A DNA stretch of 64,000 nucleotides, taken from assembly GCA_026168455.1 (NCBI GenBank), contig CM047425.1:88911580-88975579 (forward strand), given 5' to 3'. How positions within the stretch are numbered: the stretch's first letter is position 1; every line of letters begins with the position of its first letter. The notes beneath the pieces were generated by a model that was not told the DNA's origin, made no database searches, and saw nothing but the letters and a program-made list of their open reading frames with translations. Made by a program: the position numbers and the translations under genes. Positions 1-15,700 of this stretch are shown here, one piece after another. Origin of the DNA: Theocolax elegans. Lineage: Eukaryota; Arthropoda; Insecta; Hymenoptera; Cerocephalidae.

Positions 1-2990
1 GTGAACCTATATTAATGATAAATTTAATCATTATTAATTTATTTATTACAATGATGATTGACTTCTGTTCATTATAATAAGTGCATATTCATATAATTAT
101 TATACTTGTGTGTGTACACGCGGTGTTTGTATAAATCGTAATATTACAAGATTTAAAATCATGTGCATTTGATTGACTGTATTAATTTCGAGTATATTGC
201 GAAGCTCAAACGTTTCACAAAAATTAGCGAACGCCCGCTAAAACTAATACACTTGACCTAAAACTCCAACAGTTTTAGCAGCTGACATGTATTTATAAGT
301 TATAACTTTCAACATTCAACGGATACTCAAAAAAAATTCGATTAGAATATGATATTCAATCAGCGCTTTTTAATATAATATTAAAATAGATGCACTATAT
401 TAAATATAGTTTCGGTTCATAAAGAATTGAAATTATATTTGACGTAAAAAATGTATTATAATTTAGTTACAATTAATAATCATGACGCTATAATTAAAAT
501 GTACTATATTTTAAATTTAAATATTTTTGTTACAAAATATATCGATAATATTGATGATATTTACTACGTTTTCTATTGACTGTTGCGGAATATTATCGGT
601 CCCCGTTATACCTGGCTTTCAGCTTATCAATGGAAGAGGCAGAGGCTTGGGCGTCGATACGAAAAAAAACTGGATTTTCACCGGTTTTCACCACTCGAGA
701 CGGCGTGGCGTGATCGTCGCGCGACTTTTAAACGCTAATCAAATTCAGTTTGTATTTCCTTTTTTTCCAACTGGTATAATCGGTATATGCTGCAACGCTT
801 TTACATAAGGAGATATTTAAACGATCGTTCGATGATTCTGCATCTCGTGTTCGACCAGATTTTCTAGTTAAAAAAAAAATCTCGGATGATTATAATAAAT
901 AATTTAAAAGAGTAGTAATATCTAAGCGTAAAATCATCTTTATTTAATTACAATAATTACAAGCAGTAACGTAATTTAAACTATAATTATTTATTGTTTA
1001 TTAGTTATGTATTTCTGTATTAATAACACAGTACTTTATGTCTTCTTTATTCTCTTTTTACTCTAGTAATATTAATAATAACTATTTTAAAATTTAGTAA
1101 TTTAGTTTTGCTTTTATTTACAACTTTTAAATGTTTGATAGTTATATCGTATTGTTATAATTATTTGTTTAAGACTATTAGTTTAATGGTAGAAAAATTC
1201 ATAAAAATATGTAGACAATAAATATTTTATAGTTCTAAAATATTTTATAACAACGAAATTTTCATTCAAATTTCTTTCCATAATGTATTAAAATTATTTG
1301 ATGCAATTTTTAAATCATGAGATCTTTTAGCTGTAGTTTTATTCAATATTAAAGTAAGATATCTTTAAAAAATTACTAGAACGTTGATGCTAATCAGGAA
1401 ATATTTCTATCTAATACTTTAATTAAAACGATATTTAAAATCTATTGTATTATGTTACAAAAAACGATAAATGATAAATATAAATAACATAAAAATCTAT
1501 TTAAAAAGTAATTTATTGAAACTGCCCATTAACGCAGTAATTACATGTTTTAACGATAAATCATGAAAAAATTTATACGTGTTTGTCCTTATATTTATCC
1601 TTACACGTATTCTCAACAAAAATCTATTAATCCATTATACAATCCAGAATAACAGTATAACAACAAATTAACTTTATAAACGAGCTTATATTATATTTTT
1701 TCATATCGCTGAATTCTCGGAAATCTATGACATAGCTTATTTAAAATAAATAACCATTATGGCATGCTAAAAATTCTTACCGATTTGAATCTTCGTAACT
1801 TTCCGCTTGAGGCTCGACCTGTTTTGATTTCGATCCATCAATCCGCAAACACGAAGATTTCGAGTCTAACCAATTTGCATTATTCTGTCGAGGAAAAAAT
1901 ATAATATTATGAATTTTAATTTTGAAATAAAAAAAATGGAGGTGTATCAGAATACGTGAAAGCAAATTTCGCGTGTCGTTTAATAGAATAAAATAATTTA
2001 GTGTAAGCTAAATAATTTAGTGTATGTAAAGAATGAGGTAGAGAGATACAGAAGGTAAAGTCTCATTAAGTTTGCTTATTTGAAATTCGTGTAGGAGTCT
2101 TTGACGAGTGAAGTAATTGTGGTATACAAAGGGATATTTAATTAGTGTGTCTGTAAACGGTAAACGAGAAAGAGGTAAATAGAGATTATTTGTATTAAGT
2201 ATTAGTTACACGTCAAACTTTGACTATTACCAAGGACATTTAAATACAACAGGGATGCTGTATTGGATAATAACGTATTAAATTATTATCTATATCCTTT
2301 TTGACAAAAGCATTATTTCCAACTCGCGTGGAATAAATATTCGACATTAATGATTATAATTCGTAATAAAATGAAAATGGTTTACCATTTATTGTTTGTA
2401 CATTATTCAAGAAATGCAGGATCTCACGAATCAACACTTTTAGAGTACTGTTAATTTAACATTGGATATAAATATAATGTTTCATTGAAATATAACGGTT
2501 AATTAATAAATCACACATATTACTAACATAAAAAACAGTTTCATTGAAATTTAATTTCTACAGTATATAAGTCGATATACGTGCAAATCGGGGTAATATT
2601 TCGAATTAGAAATATTTTTGTAGATTTTATTCATAAATAAATTTTTATTAGAAACAATAATTAACTGATCAAAGGTAGTTTCCCCACCACACAGCGCAAT
2701 AAATTGTTGTGCATAATATAGCAATAAATGTTACATTTTATACTAAAAATTTCGTATTAAAAATTGAAGAAAAAGCTGATATTTTTATGTCTGTTTACAA
2801 AGAAAATATCTTTCTGAATAACTCGACAATTGTTACCACACGACTATTCGATCATAATATAAAGAAAACGTATCAGCATCGTGCCCGTATAAAAATGCAG
2901 CTACATGGAATATTCGAAAGAAAGGTTTGTTGAATAGACGGATCAATTGTATCCAGTCCCGCGAAATTGAGTTTAAACGCGCTAGCTTAG
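1..2990. other. AT-rich intergenic DNA, no gene seen
   Basis: This is very AT-rich sequence with frequent stops in all frames. A slightly GC-richer patch at about 590-730 has an open frame of 93 codons without a convincing ATG, splice signal or recognisable product, so I do not call it. I see no RNA gene or mobile element here. Confidence 0.6.
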
Positions 2991-3576
2991 CTTAAGCAGC
3001 AGGTACGAGAATAGGAGCAAGAGACTCCAAAAAATTTTGGAAGCTCCGCAGGTACGTATAGATGTACATATTATGTATATGAATAATACGAACGCGTCAC
3101 CCACGCAACTCGTCGGTGGGAGGAGCAGCACGGGGTCTAGCGGGGTGGGGAGGGGTCGCGCACCTCGAACGCTCGCACAGCTGATCGTCAGTAGTCGCGC
3201 GGCGGCTCACGAACCGAGTACTTGGAGCCCGCATCGCACTCTACGGTTCCTATAGATATACACCACTGTATACATACTCCTTTCTCTCGCTCGGTTAGTC
3301 TATCTCTGTCTCTCTCTGCGCGCGCGCGTCAGACCCCGAGATCGATCCTCCCCGCGTATTTTTAGCGCCCCCGCGTCAGAACGACTCGCCGGGGTGTCTA
3401 TATGTGCGGGTCAAGGTGTACCGGTCACTGGGAACGGGTCAGGGGGTCCCCGGGCCCGAGGAGACCAACTGACCCCAGCTTGGAATCGAGGTAGACGAGA
3501 ATAATACCGCGGTTCATTCGCAACAACATTCGGCGGGGGGATCCATCCGGCTGTCGTTAGACTGTCAACAGCCAAA
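2991..3576 (+). promoter_or_regulatory. CpG-rich promoter and 5' UTR of the SLC16-type transporter gene
   Basis: GC and CpG content rise abruptly from the AT-rich surroundings and stay high to the ATG at 3577. The stretch has CT-repeat and alternating CG runs at about 3285-3330 and several GGGG/CCCC runs at 3345-3470. No TATA box is evident, which fits a dispersed CpG-type promoter. Transcription start sites cannot be placed from sequence alone. Confidence 0.6.
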
Positions 3577-3715
3577 ATGCAGGACAACAAGGATCAGGAT
3601 AATGGGATCAACATTAAATTTGGCTCGGATAGAGATAAGAAGGGCGAGTACCGGCTCGTTGGACAATCCGCGATCAACGGCAAGAAGAAACGCATGAATG
3701 GGACCACTAAGCGAG
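3577..3715 (+). CDS. Transporter exon 1 (N-terminal cytoplasmic tail)
   Basis: The ATG at 3577 has the good context CCAAAATG. The exon encodes 46 residues plus one base, a hydrophilic Lys/Asp/Asn-rich tail, and ends at a consensus donor GTGAGT (3716). Its phase-1 end fits the acceptor at 34363 and gives a Glu codon across the junction. An open frame runs through the donor, but that extension has no recognisable content. Confidence 0.85.
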
Positions 3716-6700
3716 GTGAGTGCACTCGAGCTCCCGCGCGCACGACGCTATGCACTTTTCCGTCGATCCCGCGCCTTATCACGCGAATGGACGAAACTTA
3801 GGAGGGTTGTTTGTATGTGTGATTTATCGACGAATCACGTTCGTTTGCGATAAACAATCTTATCCATGGGCAGTGCTGATTTCTTTACTTTATGCTCTAT
3901 GAACATCAGCTTTAATTGGTCATACAGGGTTAACACTGTCTTTCAACTAAATTATAGGTCATTGTTTATACTAGATCATGCGTCTACTCGGTAGTCGTTA
4001 CACCTTGAACATATATTTACATTTTTATTCCTCTCATTGGTAAATTGCACCAATATTTCGTTATTAATAATTACACATTTTATTCGCAAAAATTAATTTT
4101 ATTTTCTAAACAGTATTGTATAGCTTTTATTTAATTTATACGAATTATTTAATTGCTTATGTGATTGTTATAAAACTAATATTTACCAACTTGTACATTA
4201 AACTTTAACTTCATAAACATTTTAGTTCTTGTTTAATAAATAGAATTTACAAATAATTGAAGTAAAATCTAAACAACTTTCCCGTGAACTCATTTTTGCA
4301 AAAAATGTATGTTTTCAGAAATATGAAAAAATAATATATTTCATACATATTACATATATTAATACTACAATATTTTTGTGTAGAGAAATGATTAATTTCG
4401 ACTTAAAACCAATGAATTATTTGTCATTTATTTTAAAAAGTAATTATTATATTCATATTTTACTATCGTTTAGAATTTAAATATTTCAATTCAGTTATGG
4501 TCAATTACAGTATATATAAACAGTGATATTTTTCTAACATTAATTAATTTACATATATACTTATTTTAATAAAAATTCTTTAGCAAATTAATTAAATTTA
4601 TGTATTTGATTAATAATAACGTTTTGTTCAGTTTTAAAATGTATCAATTTACATAAATATCAATTTGAAATATTAATAGCGCATATTTGCAAAAATTTTT
4701 GAACATTAGCCTAATAGTATTTACCTTCAATTTATTAAGTAATTGAAAATAAAATGTTATTAAAAAATTAAATTCAAATTTATAACAGATTATATCATTA
4801 AACTTTTAAAATTTGATCTATTTTGATTATTTACTATCCCATATACGTAAAATGTACTTTTCTAGTGAAGAATACGAAAGTATTATTTACATGCAAAGTA
4901 AGTTATTAATCGGTTAGAAACTACTCTTTTTTTATTATAATTATTATATGCACAAGTAATACTTATAATGACGTATTGAGGGTATATAAGAAGGAAAAAT
5001 TGAAAAAAAACTAAGATATCATTAATTTTATTTTTTATGCAAAAATTTATTTATTTATTTAACCTACTAGATATCGTGTATAAAAATTGTTATTGTATTA
5101 TAATAATTGTAATTAATAATTGCACACATTAATTTGAAAATATAAAAATTTAGTGTATCCACAATTATTATATTTATATTATATATTATATTAAATTATA
5201 TTTTAGCACTCGTAATTATGGAAATTATTTTAGCCAAAAGAATATTTTTTTTTTCTACATGAAACTTTTATTATTCAAGAAATATGATTAAAATTACCTG
5301 TACATAAATTATTAGTCGTTATGAGAGAGTTACATTGTTATTGAGACTATAATAACTAAGTATGCAATGCAATAATATAATACAATAATAACTGCAATTG
5401 AAGAAGATGAAGTTGCTCAATAAATTTTCTATATGATAGGAAAGATGATAAATAATATGAAAGAAGAAAATACGAAAATTTATCATAAATTGTTGCTCGT
5501 GCTCATGGAACTGAAGGTTTCTTACCTGCAGTAATATAATGATACCAAGAGATCGAATTATTTAAAAAATCTTGAACAGAATATCTCCCATTTTTATTGA
5601 CAAACAAATTTTTTTCATTGTATATTTATTGAATTGTTAATTTTGTGAAATCACTCAAGAGTGATTCATCATATTGTTGAAATGCAAAGTGTATCACCAA
5701 ATGAGTGGAATAATTTTGCATAATGCTCAATAAACCCAACGGAAATTATAATATCAGATATTGAATCAGATAGCAAATTGGAAAGATTAACAAAGATATA
5801 CGAGTATGCCAATACTTTTCATTGGAAACAAGATTTTCTCAATTTATATTCGATCTTGTTTAAATATCACTATAATATGATATCAGCGAAAATCTTTATC
5901 TTATATTAATATTTACTAAAAAGTAGAAATGTTGATTAAATTATGTGACAACTTATAAATTACCGCAATTTAAATGTTACTCAAACATACATTAATCGCG
6001 GTAATATAAATAATCCTAGTAGAGATTAATGTAGCTTATTAAAAAAAATCACGTTAATTCAAAGTAATAAACATACTGTGTATATATAAATTAAAATGTA
6101 CTTATTTTTCTCCAAAAAAAGTGTATTATTACCGAATTTAAATATTTGCATGGAAATGACAAACTATTATAAATTGCAAGTCAGAGATTAATTTAATTAT
6201 TCCTAAATACAATTCATTAGAAGGTAGATAATATTTTGTTGATATTAGATATCGATTGAGATTTTTCTACTGTTTATCTATGTTTATCCATCTATATGCG
6301 TTTAAATCGAGCGTTGATACAATATAACTCGTTCCTACATAGCAAAGTGTTACACAGAGTACTCGTATCAGTATTGATTGTAAAAATAGATACGAGTGAA
6401 AGCTTTAAAATCATAATACAACAATGTCGTTATATACACTACGGTAAAATATTTAAATCATTAAAAAAAAATTCAAACGTATTTATAGTCAAGGTCCAAA
6501 AATGGTTTCATATTATCACATAAGATGTTACTTTCATTGTTAAGTAAAAGTTTAACATATTTACGTACTATACTCTCCTCTACGCGTTTAATAATTGTAA
6601 ATATTGACTAACTCGACAATAAACTTACTATAAATCCAACACATTGCTAAATAATTATGTGTTATTGGTGTATCTATAGTAATAAGTCTCTCATCCAATA

Positions 6701-9700
6701 AAGAGAAATATATAACATTAGCTCTAAATGAAATTATCTGGGAAATAAATTTGGCCGCGCAATGATTAAAGTATCTGGTAAGAAAGAAAAGTTAATCCTC
6801 ATCAAGTTAATAAAAGTAACTATAGAAACACAATATTTTCCATCACTTTGTACACGTCATTCTTGAAAGTAATGTTTCTCATATCTCACATGCGTCTGGC
6901 TTCTTAATTCAATGTCTATGACAATTTCAGAGATACATAAACTTCCGATTAAACTCATGAAATACGGCGAGTCTTTTCCGCTTTGTTTTTAAGCGTGTCA
7001 TCGTTAGGCGCGTCGAAATAATTGACGTTTACAAGGTATTCCACGTGTGTTCTACTTTTCTAGTACCATTTTCGCTTTTATAAAATTCATGATTTCTGAA
7101 TGATTTACCTCGAAACTATTTTCATGATAATAGAAACATTGAATTCTTCAAAGAAATAATTATATACCTATACATATTTCTCGGTGAATTCATTTTTTTT
7201 AATATTAGCAATATAGACATTATAGTTAATAAGTGTAGAAAAACAATTTTTTTTATAGTTTTCCGAATTATTTAATAATTATCAAGTTAATTTATTTTAA
7301 AATAATTCATGTTTACATAGCGATTAATAATAATAAAGATACTACTTTTTATTATTATTTATTATTGCATTTAGTCACAATATCGACCCCTGCAGTATAC
7401 ACTGAAACACTTGGTGCATCATGATTCATGCACCAGAACCCATCTTTTTTCTTCTTTTGCTGATACACAGAGATGTTGATAATGTAACGTAGAATAAACT
7501 ATTTTAAAAGTTTCTACACTTAAAATACTACCACTGATGATTACAATATAAATATACATTTTTAGCTTTAACTAATTGTTGTAAGCATACGTAATATAAT
7601 TAATGGATTTTTTTGTTGTTTTTAAACTTTGAGTGGCAATTAGATATAATCTGAATTAAATTTCACTATATACAATTACACACAGCGAAATTACATTTTT
7701 AAATTTACAATCCTGGCGAAAATAAAATTTTAATTTGGTTCTTGCAGAGCATGGGCAAATGTATATGAACAATTGACTCACAGCAATATGTGCCGTATTA
7801 ACAAAAAAATTGTACGTGGACATTATATTAACACGGAAAAAGAGTATCTTATCGTAGGCCTTGCTCACGCATGTTGCAAATACGGAGCGGATTTCAAGGT
7901 TTAACTAAATTGTTTCCTGGCACAGCTGTATAACATGTATATATATATATTTTAATTGACGCTATGGAGCTTTTTTAGGCCTTGGCGTCGATTTCTCTAA
8001 CTTTTTATGATTGGTAAAAATCGGACCAACAATTCAAGTCTGTAATAATTCGCCTGTTGCGATATCGATATTTCGGTTCTCCATTATGTTTCATTGGCTA
8101 AATTTATATCGTCTAAGCTGAAATAGTAATGGCTATTTTCGATCAGGAAATTCATATAGCATTCAAACATAATATTTATAGGTTTTAAATTTCACTATAG
8201 CTCGTTTTTGTAATTTACAAAAAATTATTACTCACGAATATTTGCTTAAGAATATTTTTAACGTTGCATATATCGTAAAAAATATATTAATTTCTTTATT
8301 TAATTGAAAAACCTATCTTGCACTCATAAAATTGATATGTTAACCTTCAATTTTCGAATTAATAATTAAGGATGAAAGAAACGATTTATCGTTATCTTAT
8401 TAAGGAATTGTATGCAATTATTTACATCAGATTTAATTATATGAAAACTTACAGTATATTAATATGTGTGTGTGTGTGTGTATGTGTGTGTAATTTAAAT
8501 AATTTAATATTTATTGTGCTACATATAATTTTAATTACTTTTTTAAGACAAATGAAGTAGTGCAGTTTATTAGATAAAATTAATATTTGATTCTATCAAA
8601 TTTAAAATATTAAAACATTGTGATAGATGTTACATAAAACTAATTAACATCAAAAGCTTAAATATCCTATATGAAATAAAATACCCTATTGATACGCTTG
8701 ATCTATTAATTAATATATACGTAATCTAAAAGCTATAAATTGATTGAACTTATTTTTTTTCCAATACACGTGTGTCTCAAGGAGATTCATTTAGAAACGA
8801 GCCACTCAGTGGCATAACGAATTCTTTATTACACAAAAGATCAGACACAGAATTAGATAAGCAACCGTTTAAAAAGTAAGAAAGGAACGTCTGTAATGCA
8901 TCTCTCCTCGTATAAAAAAAATAACCCGAAAAAACCTTTCGTACAATTTAGAAGCCAACTTTGTGTATGCATAACGTCAACGGATATATTTATGAGTGCC
9001 AACAAAATCATTAAAACATTTATACGGCTAAAGAAAAATTATTTATGATAAAATATTGTAAACCTATAAACTTGTGGTGTTTATATCGATTTAATTGTTT
9101 TAGAGAGGAAAAGTATTTTTGCAAAAATTGATAATATTTTATTAAATAAAATTAAAGACTCGAATGCGAGTATTTTATTCTGTTATAAATACTTTACTCC
9201 ATTTTATTGTAACATGCACTCGCTAAAATTGATTCGATGGAATAACAAAAATTAAACGTACAATGGTCATTACGAATAATAATATAGCTATTTTACTTCT
9301 TTCATGATTACATTGAAGGATTTATTTTCATATTCAAATTTTACATTGAATGGTCTAAATAATTTTCTTACTACCGCAAAACTTAGCCGCTTTTAATATG
9401 AATTGATCTGATATTTTTAATGCATTATTTGTAATATATACTATATAAAGTTACAAAATAAAATGCAAACATATTTGTGAAATCTTTTAATCTGGTAGCG
9501 ACAATTCCTATTTTATGAACAGCAAAATGAAACACTGAAATTATGTTTCATGAAAGTTTATAATCACAATAATCGAATAATGCTTAGAATTTTCGGAAAC
9601 GTATAGATAAATATTACGAATAGCATTCGATAGATTGAAAGTCTTTGAAAATTCACAAATTTATTAGATTCTCTTTTTTCTATATATCTGTACGCAAATC

Positions 9701-12700
9701 TTAAATGCGTTCAAAGTGACGCGATTGTTCAAAAATATTCGAGTCATACGATTTCGTCGACAATAAAATACGTTACTTTACGACATTCTCATACTATTTG
9801 GCGCGTGCACGCGTTTGGCACCTTTTCTTCCACTCGGCTTTCATTGATCGAAAAGCTCGCATAAATGAGCAATATTCCCTCTCAACGTCCGATTTCAGCA
9901 TAGGTACATTGTATTTGAACAATAGTTATTTGATCATCTTAAAGTGTTAACGTCCATAAGATTAATTGTTTCGTTGTACCGTGTTTCTTTTGCGATTAAT
10001 TTTATTTTAAAGAGTGGATTATTTAAAGTGTCTTATATTTGCATAATTATTTAATTAATTAAAGATTTTTTTAATGCATTTCGGTGCCTTTAAATGTATA
10101 TCAGAATACATTTGATAAGGTTTTCTAACTTTTAATACCTGTATATAAATAAAGCAAAATTTTTTTTGTAAATTTATTGATTTTAGGAAATATTTTTAAA
10201 TTTATTTTAACTTAATTATTTAAGTATTTTATATTCCAAAAGTGTCTGTGTTGTCGCGATATTTTATATTAATTTATTATTTCCTATATGTATTAAACGT
10301 CACACTTTTCATATGACATATGGCTGTTGCACTCTACTTTTACCGTTTTATCGGTTCCGCCTCGAATGACGTTTCTCGTCACGGTATTGTATATATATTT
10401 TATTGCAAGCATTAGTTACTAGAAAGAATCTCTCAACATATTTCCACACTTAGATTATTTATACCGTATCACTCTTTCGATTTTCATTGTATTTTGACAT
10501 TTTTTAACAAAATCAACAAATATATTATTTTAACAAATTTTCGTAAAAATTACCTTAAAATAATTTACTTAATAATAGTACATCCAATTTTGAAGAGTGA
10601 AAGTTTGTAAATAATATTTAATTTACATATTATGTATACAGATCTTAAAAACACTAGCTTATCAAAAATCATTGCAAATCAACTGTGATGCAAAATTAAA
10701 AACAATTTTTTTAATTATAAAATTTAAACGTATATTAATTAGCCAATCTATGATTGAGTTAAAAAATAAATGGTACTTTAAGTGGCAAGTACTATGTTCC
10801 TCTCGGGTGAAACAACTACACGTTGTAGCATATTTGTCGATAAAAACATAAGGTCATTAAATAATTATAGGTCTATAAGTAGAATGCAAATTCGCCAAAC
10901 TTGAATACCTACTAACAATTGCAAGACATTTCATTAACAATCGCTCATTCGCAGTGATAAGAACTGTTGACGCGACTGGACGGAAAAACTCGGTTGGATG
11001 GTCAGTAAACGTGTACATAACCTAAGAAAAACGACGCTCACGAGCAACAAGTAAAAATGCATTTTTACTATTCGTGCGAAAAGAAGAAAATAAAGAAAGC
11101 AAAATTATTCGATATATTACTTATAGATAACAGCCTGTGTTACTACATTGTCAGTAATTTACAATGTATACATGTTCATTTTTATCGTCGTTAATTACTT
11201 CGAAACTACAAATATGCGATAAAGATATAAATGAGTTATATATATTTATGAATAATATAATTTCTATTGGTTATTATTTAAAATCCTATGGAATAATATA
11301 TCCTTCTTAATATTAATGTAAATAATAATTTAATCAACTCTAGGAGTATCCAAGAAATAAGCAATAAAACGTTTATTGTTTTCTTTAATTAGATATCGAC
11401 TTTCATTAGTTTCCTCTCTAAACGGCTCGATTACTCTCGGCATCACGCCACTGAATATTATACAAAACATTGACGCATAATACGAGATTTCACTGCGGAC
11501 TCGTAAAAAAAATATGCTTCCAAGCCACACCCCCTTTCATGGTGCGATCAAGGAAGGTTAAAGATCGTATAATATAATACCATTAGATTAAATCGCGCGT
11601 TAATCGTAAGAATTCAAGAAATTTGAACCCGATATCAAATTAATGCCGACCTTTAAACTTGGTTAACTCTCCCTCTTACGTTACTATATACGACGTACAA
11701 ACCGATAAGTCTTTGCCACGTAGTAGTAAATGATCTTGACCGAGCCCTACAGAAGAAATCACGTCACCCTCAGCTGTCGTCGTATTATATTGTATAAACA
11801 CACGAGTACTTCCTCTCTTTTTTCCAGTATCTGTTTTATAGGATAAATATGTGTTTGCTTTCGTCTTCCTCGTCTCGCTTTCTTCGTTGACGTGTCTTTG
11901 TATCGGATTATATTGCATAATACAAATTGTGCTGACGATTTATGAATGAACGAATAAATACTCATAATTGCTAATAATGAGGTAATGTTACACGCTCCAC
12001 GTGGATCGCAGATCTCTTGCGTATACGTATGAAAAGTGTCTCGAGATTGCAAATATTTAAGTTTGTTTTCATACCGGATAAAATATATTATAACATTGCA
12101 AGTTTTTATTTTTTATTTATTTCAAATAAATTCACTTACTGCGTATTTCAATTTATCTTAATGCACTTATACTAAAATTTAGTATTATTCTGTTTATTCT
12201 ATATTATATTCTCATATAATACACACTTAAGAGGATTAAAATATACCTATATTTTACATATACATGTATGATATATATTTACAATTTCCTACAAAAAAGA
12301 ATAATTCAATGTTTAATAATTGTGTAAATAAACTCTTTTAAAATAGTATTTCATAAATATGTGAGCAGTCTATTTTATGCTTGAATAAGTAAATTTAAAT
12401 TAGTTTGTAAATTTGGCTATACTCCTAATTTCAAGCCAACGTGAATAACTGTAGCATTAAAAGAGACGATTAATCAAATTTCAGTAAACGATAAAAAATG
12501 TATTTAACAAATTAACAATTTAAATTACATAATAATTTTATTGTAATTATATATAAAAGTACATAATTTTTTTTCGTTAAATTAATTAATATTTCCTTGT
12601 ATTAATTCTAAGAAATTTATAACTTTTTTTAAAAAAAAGCTTAATTGTCAAAAGTTTTTTATTTTATAATAAAAATAACTTTAGAAGGAATCTGTTAAAC

Positions 12701-15700
12701 TTTTAAAAGTATATATCTATAATCATTTAATTATAACTTTATCATTCCTGTGAATTTCAACACTTGTAAACTGTAAAAATTAGTAAGAAATATAATAGGG
12801 TACATTTGAAAACATGTATAACTTAATAGGTTCATATATAAATTTTACCACCGCATAATTATTTATATATATAATGATATATCCGTCAAAATTTCTTTCA
12901 CGCATATTCATCAATCGACTTACGCAATAAAGAATCACATTAATTAACCTATTTATTACTATATATATATTGTATACATATAACATTCAAGTCAACTGCT
13001 CAAAAACTGATAACATTTGCCATTTTAATCCATCTCGACCCGATTCCTCTGAACAAAAAAGAATAAAACATATCTCCGACTAGCCGTGCACACATGCAGT
13101 TGTGCGCATGATGTCAACACGTCTCTATAAATGAAAATTCTTCGAGTTCTCCATTGGTTATCGAACAAAGCTTTCGTCGACGTAATTCGAATGTATTGCA
13201 AGTTCATCGACGCGACGCGCGCGTTGGCGTCGGACTCACAAGAGAGCGAAAGAGACGGCGCCACTCACACGTAGAAAATTGATCGTGGTTCTAACCGCAA
13301 AACAGTTGAGGGGCTCAGCTGTGAAACCCAACAGGCAACTGTATAGGTATAGTCTTTGTGAAAATCGACTCAATTTTGTTTTATCTCGTTAATGCTGTTA
13401 CTCGTGTATTTGCGTGATATCTTTACGCTTTGAGCTTTCGTCTAAATGTTTGGGCTGGTCAACTTTTTGCTGGCCTCGTAAACAGAGTTAAGGAAAATTT
13501 CAAAGTATTTTTTTGTTTGAGGTGATTTATGGAATGCTCCATTTCATATACAAAACGCTGTTTGTTATTATGATTATTTCACAGATATTTAATTTTTCGA
13601 ATTATTATTATACAGAAAATGATTTGTAAAAAGTTTTTAATATATAGTGTTATAATTTTATAAAAGTCTCTATGAATTAGAAGACTCTATGAATTAGAAG
13701 ACAATAATAAAATAGATAAATGTACGCAAAATGTTACTTAGTTTGTAATGCAGATGTCATTTTAATAAAAAATACAATTTTGTATTTTCCTTGTTAAAAG
13801 AAGCATATGGTATTTAGAATAATAATCTAGAATAAAGTTTCAAAAGCACGCAAATTAAAATTAGACTTTCCCAATCTTTATCGATAAGCTCATTTTACAC
13901 TTGAATAGTCGAAATTTATTATCTTTAAAATCATACTCCGGTGAAGTCGAAATATTTCTAGTTAAAACTAGACAAGAATTCGAACAAAGAATTGTGCGTG
14001 GTATTTACGTTGTCTGATTATGACGTTAAGTACACCATTCGCGAGTCGATCATCTATGAAATGAACTTTCAATCGGTCGGAATGAACAGGATATATAGGT
14101 ATCAATTTTTTGTCAAGTACCTATACCTATAAAGAAGTGATGCAGACCCAATTGAGTATTAAATTTTCGCCCTCGATTAAATGGCCATTTTTCGATTTCC
14201 TCGTACAGTAACCCATCTATAATATTCCATAATATACTCCATAAATAATATGTAAATAAATTATCAGCTCATTGTACATGCATAAATATATAATTGATCA
14301 TTAAGATAGAAAATTAGTATAGTTTTATAAAATTATTTTAAATCTAAACTAGCACTTACTAACATACTACTGTTTTAAACGTAAATTTTCGACCGTAGCG
14401 GTTTAGTAACTCATTTGCAATTATAATCGATAATTCAATATTATTGATAATTTAACATCATAGTATATAATACGTTTAGCTGAGGTAATTTAAAATTCAA
14501 AACATATTACACGTAAATATTCAAGTTATAAAAATAGTTAATTCTTAATTTATATGAAATTGAAATTCAAACTAAAAAAGAGAAACCGCGCGGTAATCAT
14601 ACTAAAATAGTACGTAAATGTAGCATGAAACATTTACAATTACAATTAAACATTAAACTACAAATCGTCGTAAATAATTAAAACACCATATAAAAACCAT
14701 ATTCATACATAATTTTTTAATGAGAATGAACATTACAATATTATCATTAACACAATAATCAAGTTAGAATAACAGAAAATTGTCAAATACTAAAACTACA
14801 ACAACTTGCTTATTCAAGCGCTAAATTTCACTCAGCAATAGATGTTTTCATTCAATACGATCATTGTAACCGTAACCAGGTGCGTACGACAGAATATTAC
14901 GTTAGAGAACCGGAGGAGAAAAGTGATAGAAAATTAGATTTTTCGAAGCTACAAACGGTTTATCGCAACGTGTTTGCACTATTTTCCTCGTTTACTTCGG
15001 GAAACTGTACATTTTTTCTAATCAGGAAACAATCGTTATTCTTTCTTTTTACACGGCACGTTGACGGAAACATTATTCTTTTATGTGTAAATATATTGAT
15101 TGATAGTCTAAATTGCGTCCAAAAGTAAGAGATATGGAAATTTCGCTTTTCTATTCTTTCGGTCGCTTATCTTTCTTTCGTATTTTAATCACATTGCAAT
15201 CTAGTAAATCATATTACATAATATTATTTACACTTATAAACAAAGTACATTCAAAATCTAAGTAAAGAACTTACTTGAACATTTTTGGAAATTATGATAA
15301 TTATGATACTTTTGAATTTGAAACGAGATTTGAGTGCATTTCAGAATTCCTAAAACTGATTAAAACTCTATCGTGTGTTAAGTGCGCGCGTGCACACGAA
15401 TGGACGTGCTTTACCTAGCTATATCATTCAAAAGAATTTATCGAAAGTTAAACGTACATTTTTTATTTACACAAAACGCGAACTTTTAATTAGTTCAACG
15501 AATTGTGTTCATTAAACAAAAGCGCTCGAAATAACTTTAGTATGCTTTTCGATAAACATTTATATAAATGAAAAAGCATCGTACGAGTCATTATATTGAC
15601 TCGTGCAAGCACGTTTAATAGCAATTGAACAAAGATCAATTGGCGTTACACGTTATAAAAAGACTTTTGGTTATTACTAGGATTTTAATCAGAATGGCAT

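Noticed and set aside
527..808. 93-codon open frame on the plus strand
   Set aside because: No ATG in good context, no splice signals, no recognisable domain; partly hydrophobic low-complexity translation.
14880..15128. 82-codon frame after a good-looking acceptor at 14879
   Set aside because: The acceptor is plausible, but the frame has no in-frame ATG, no recognisable domain and decays into AT-rich hydrophobic sequence.
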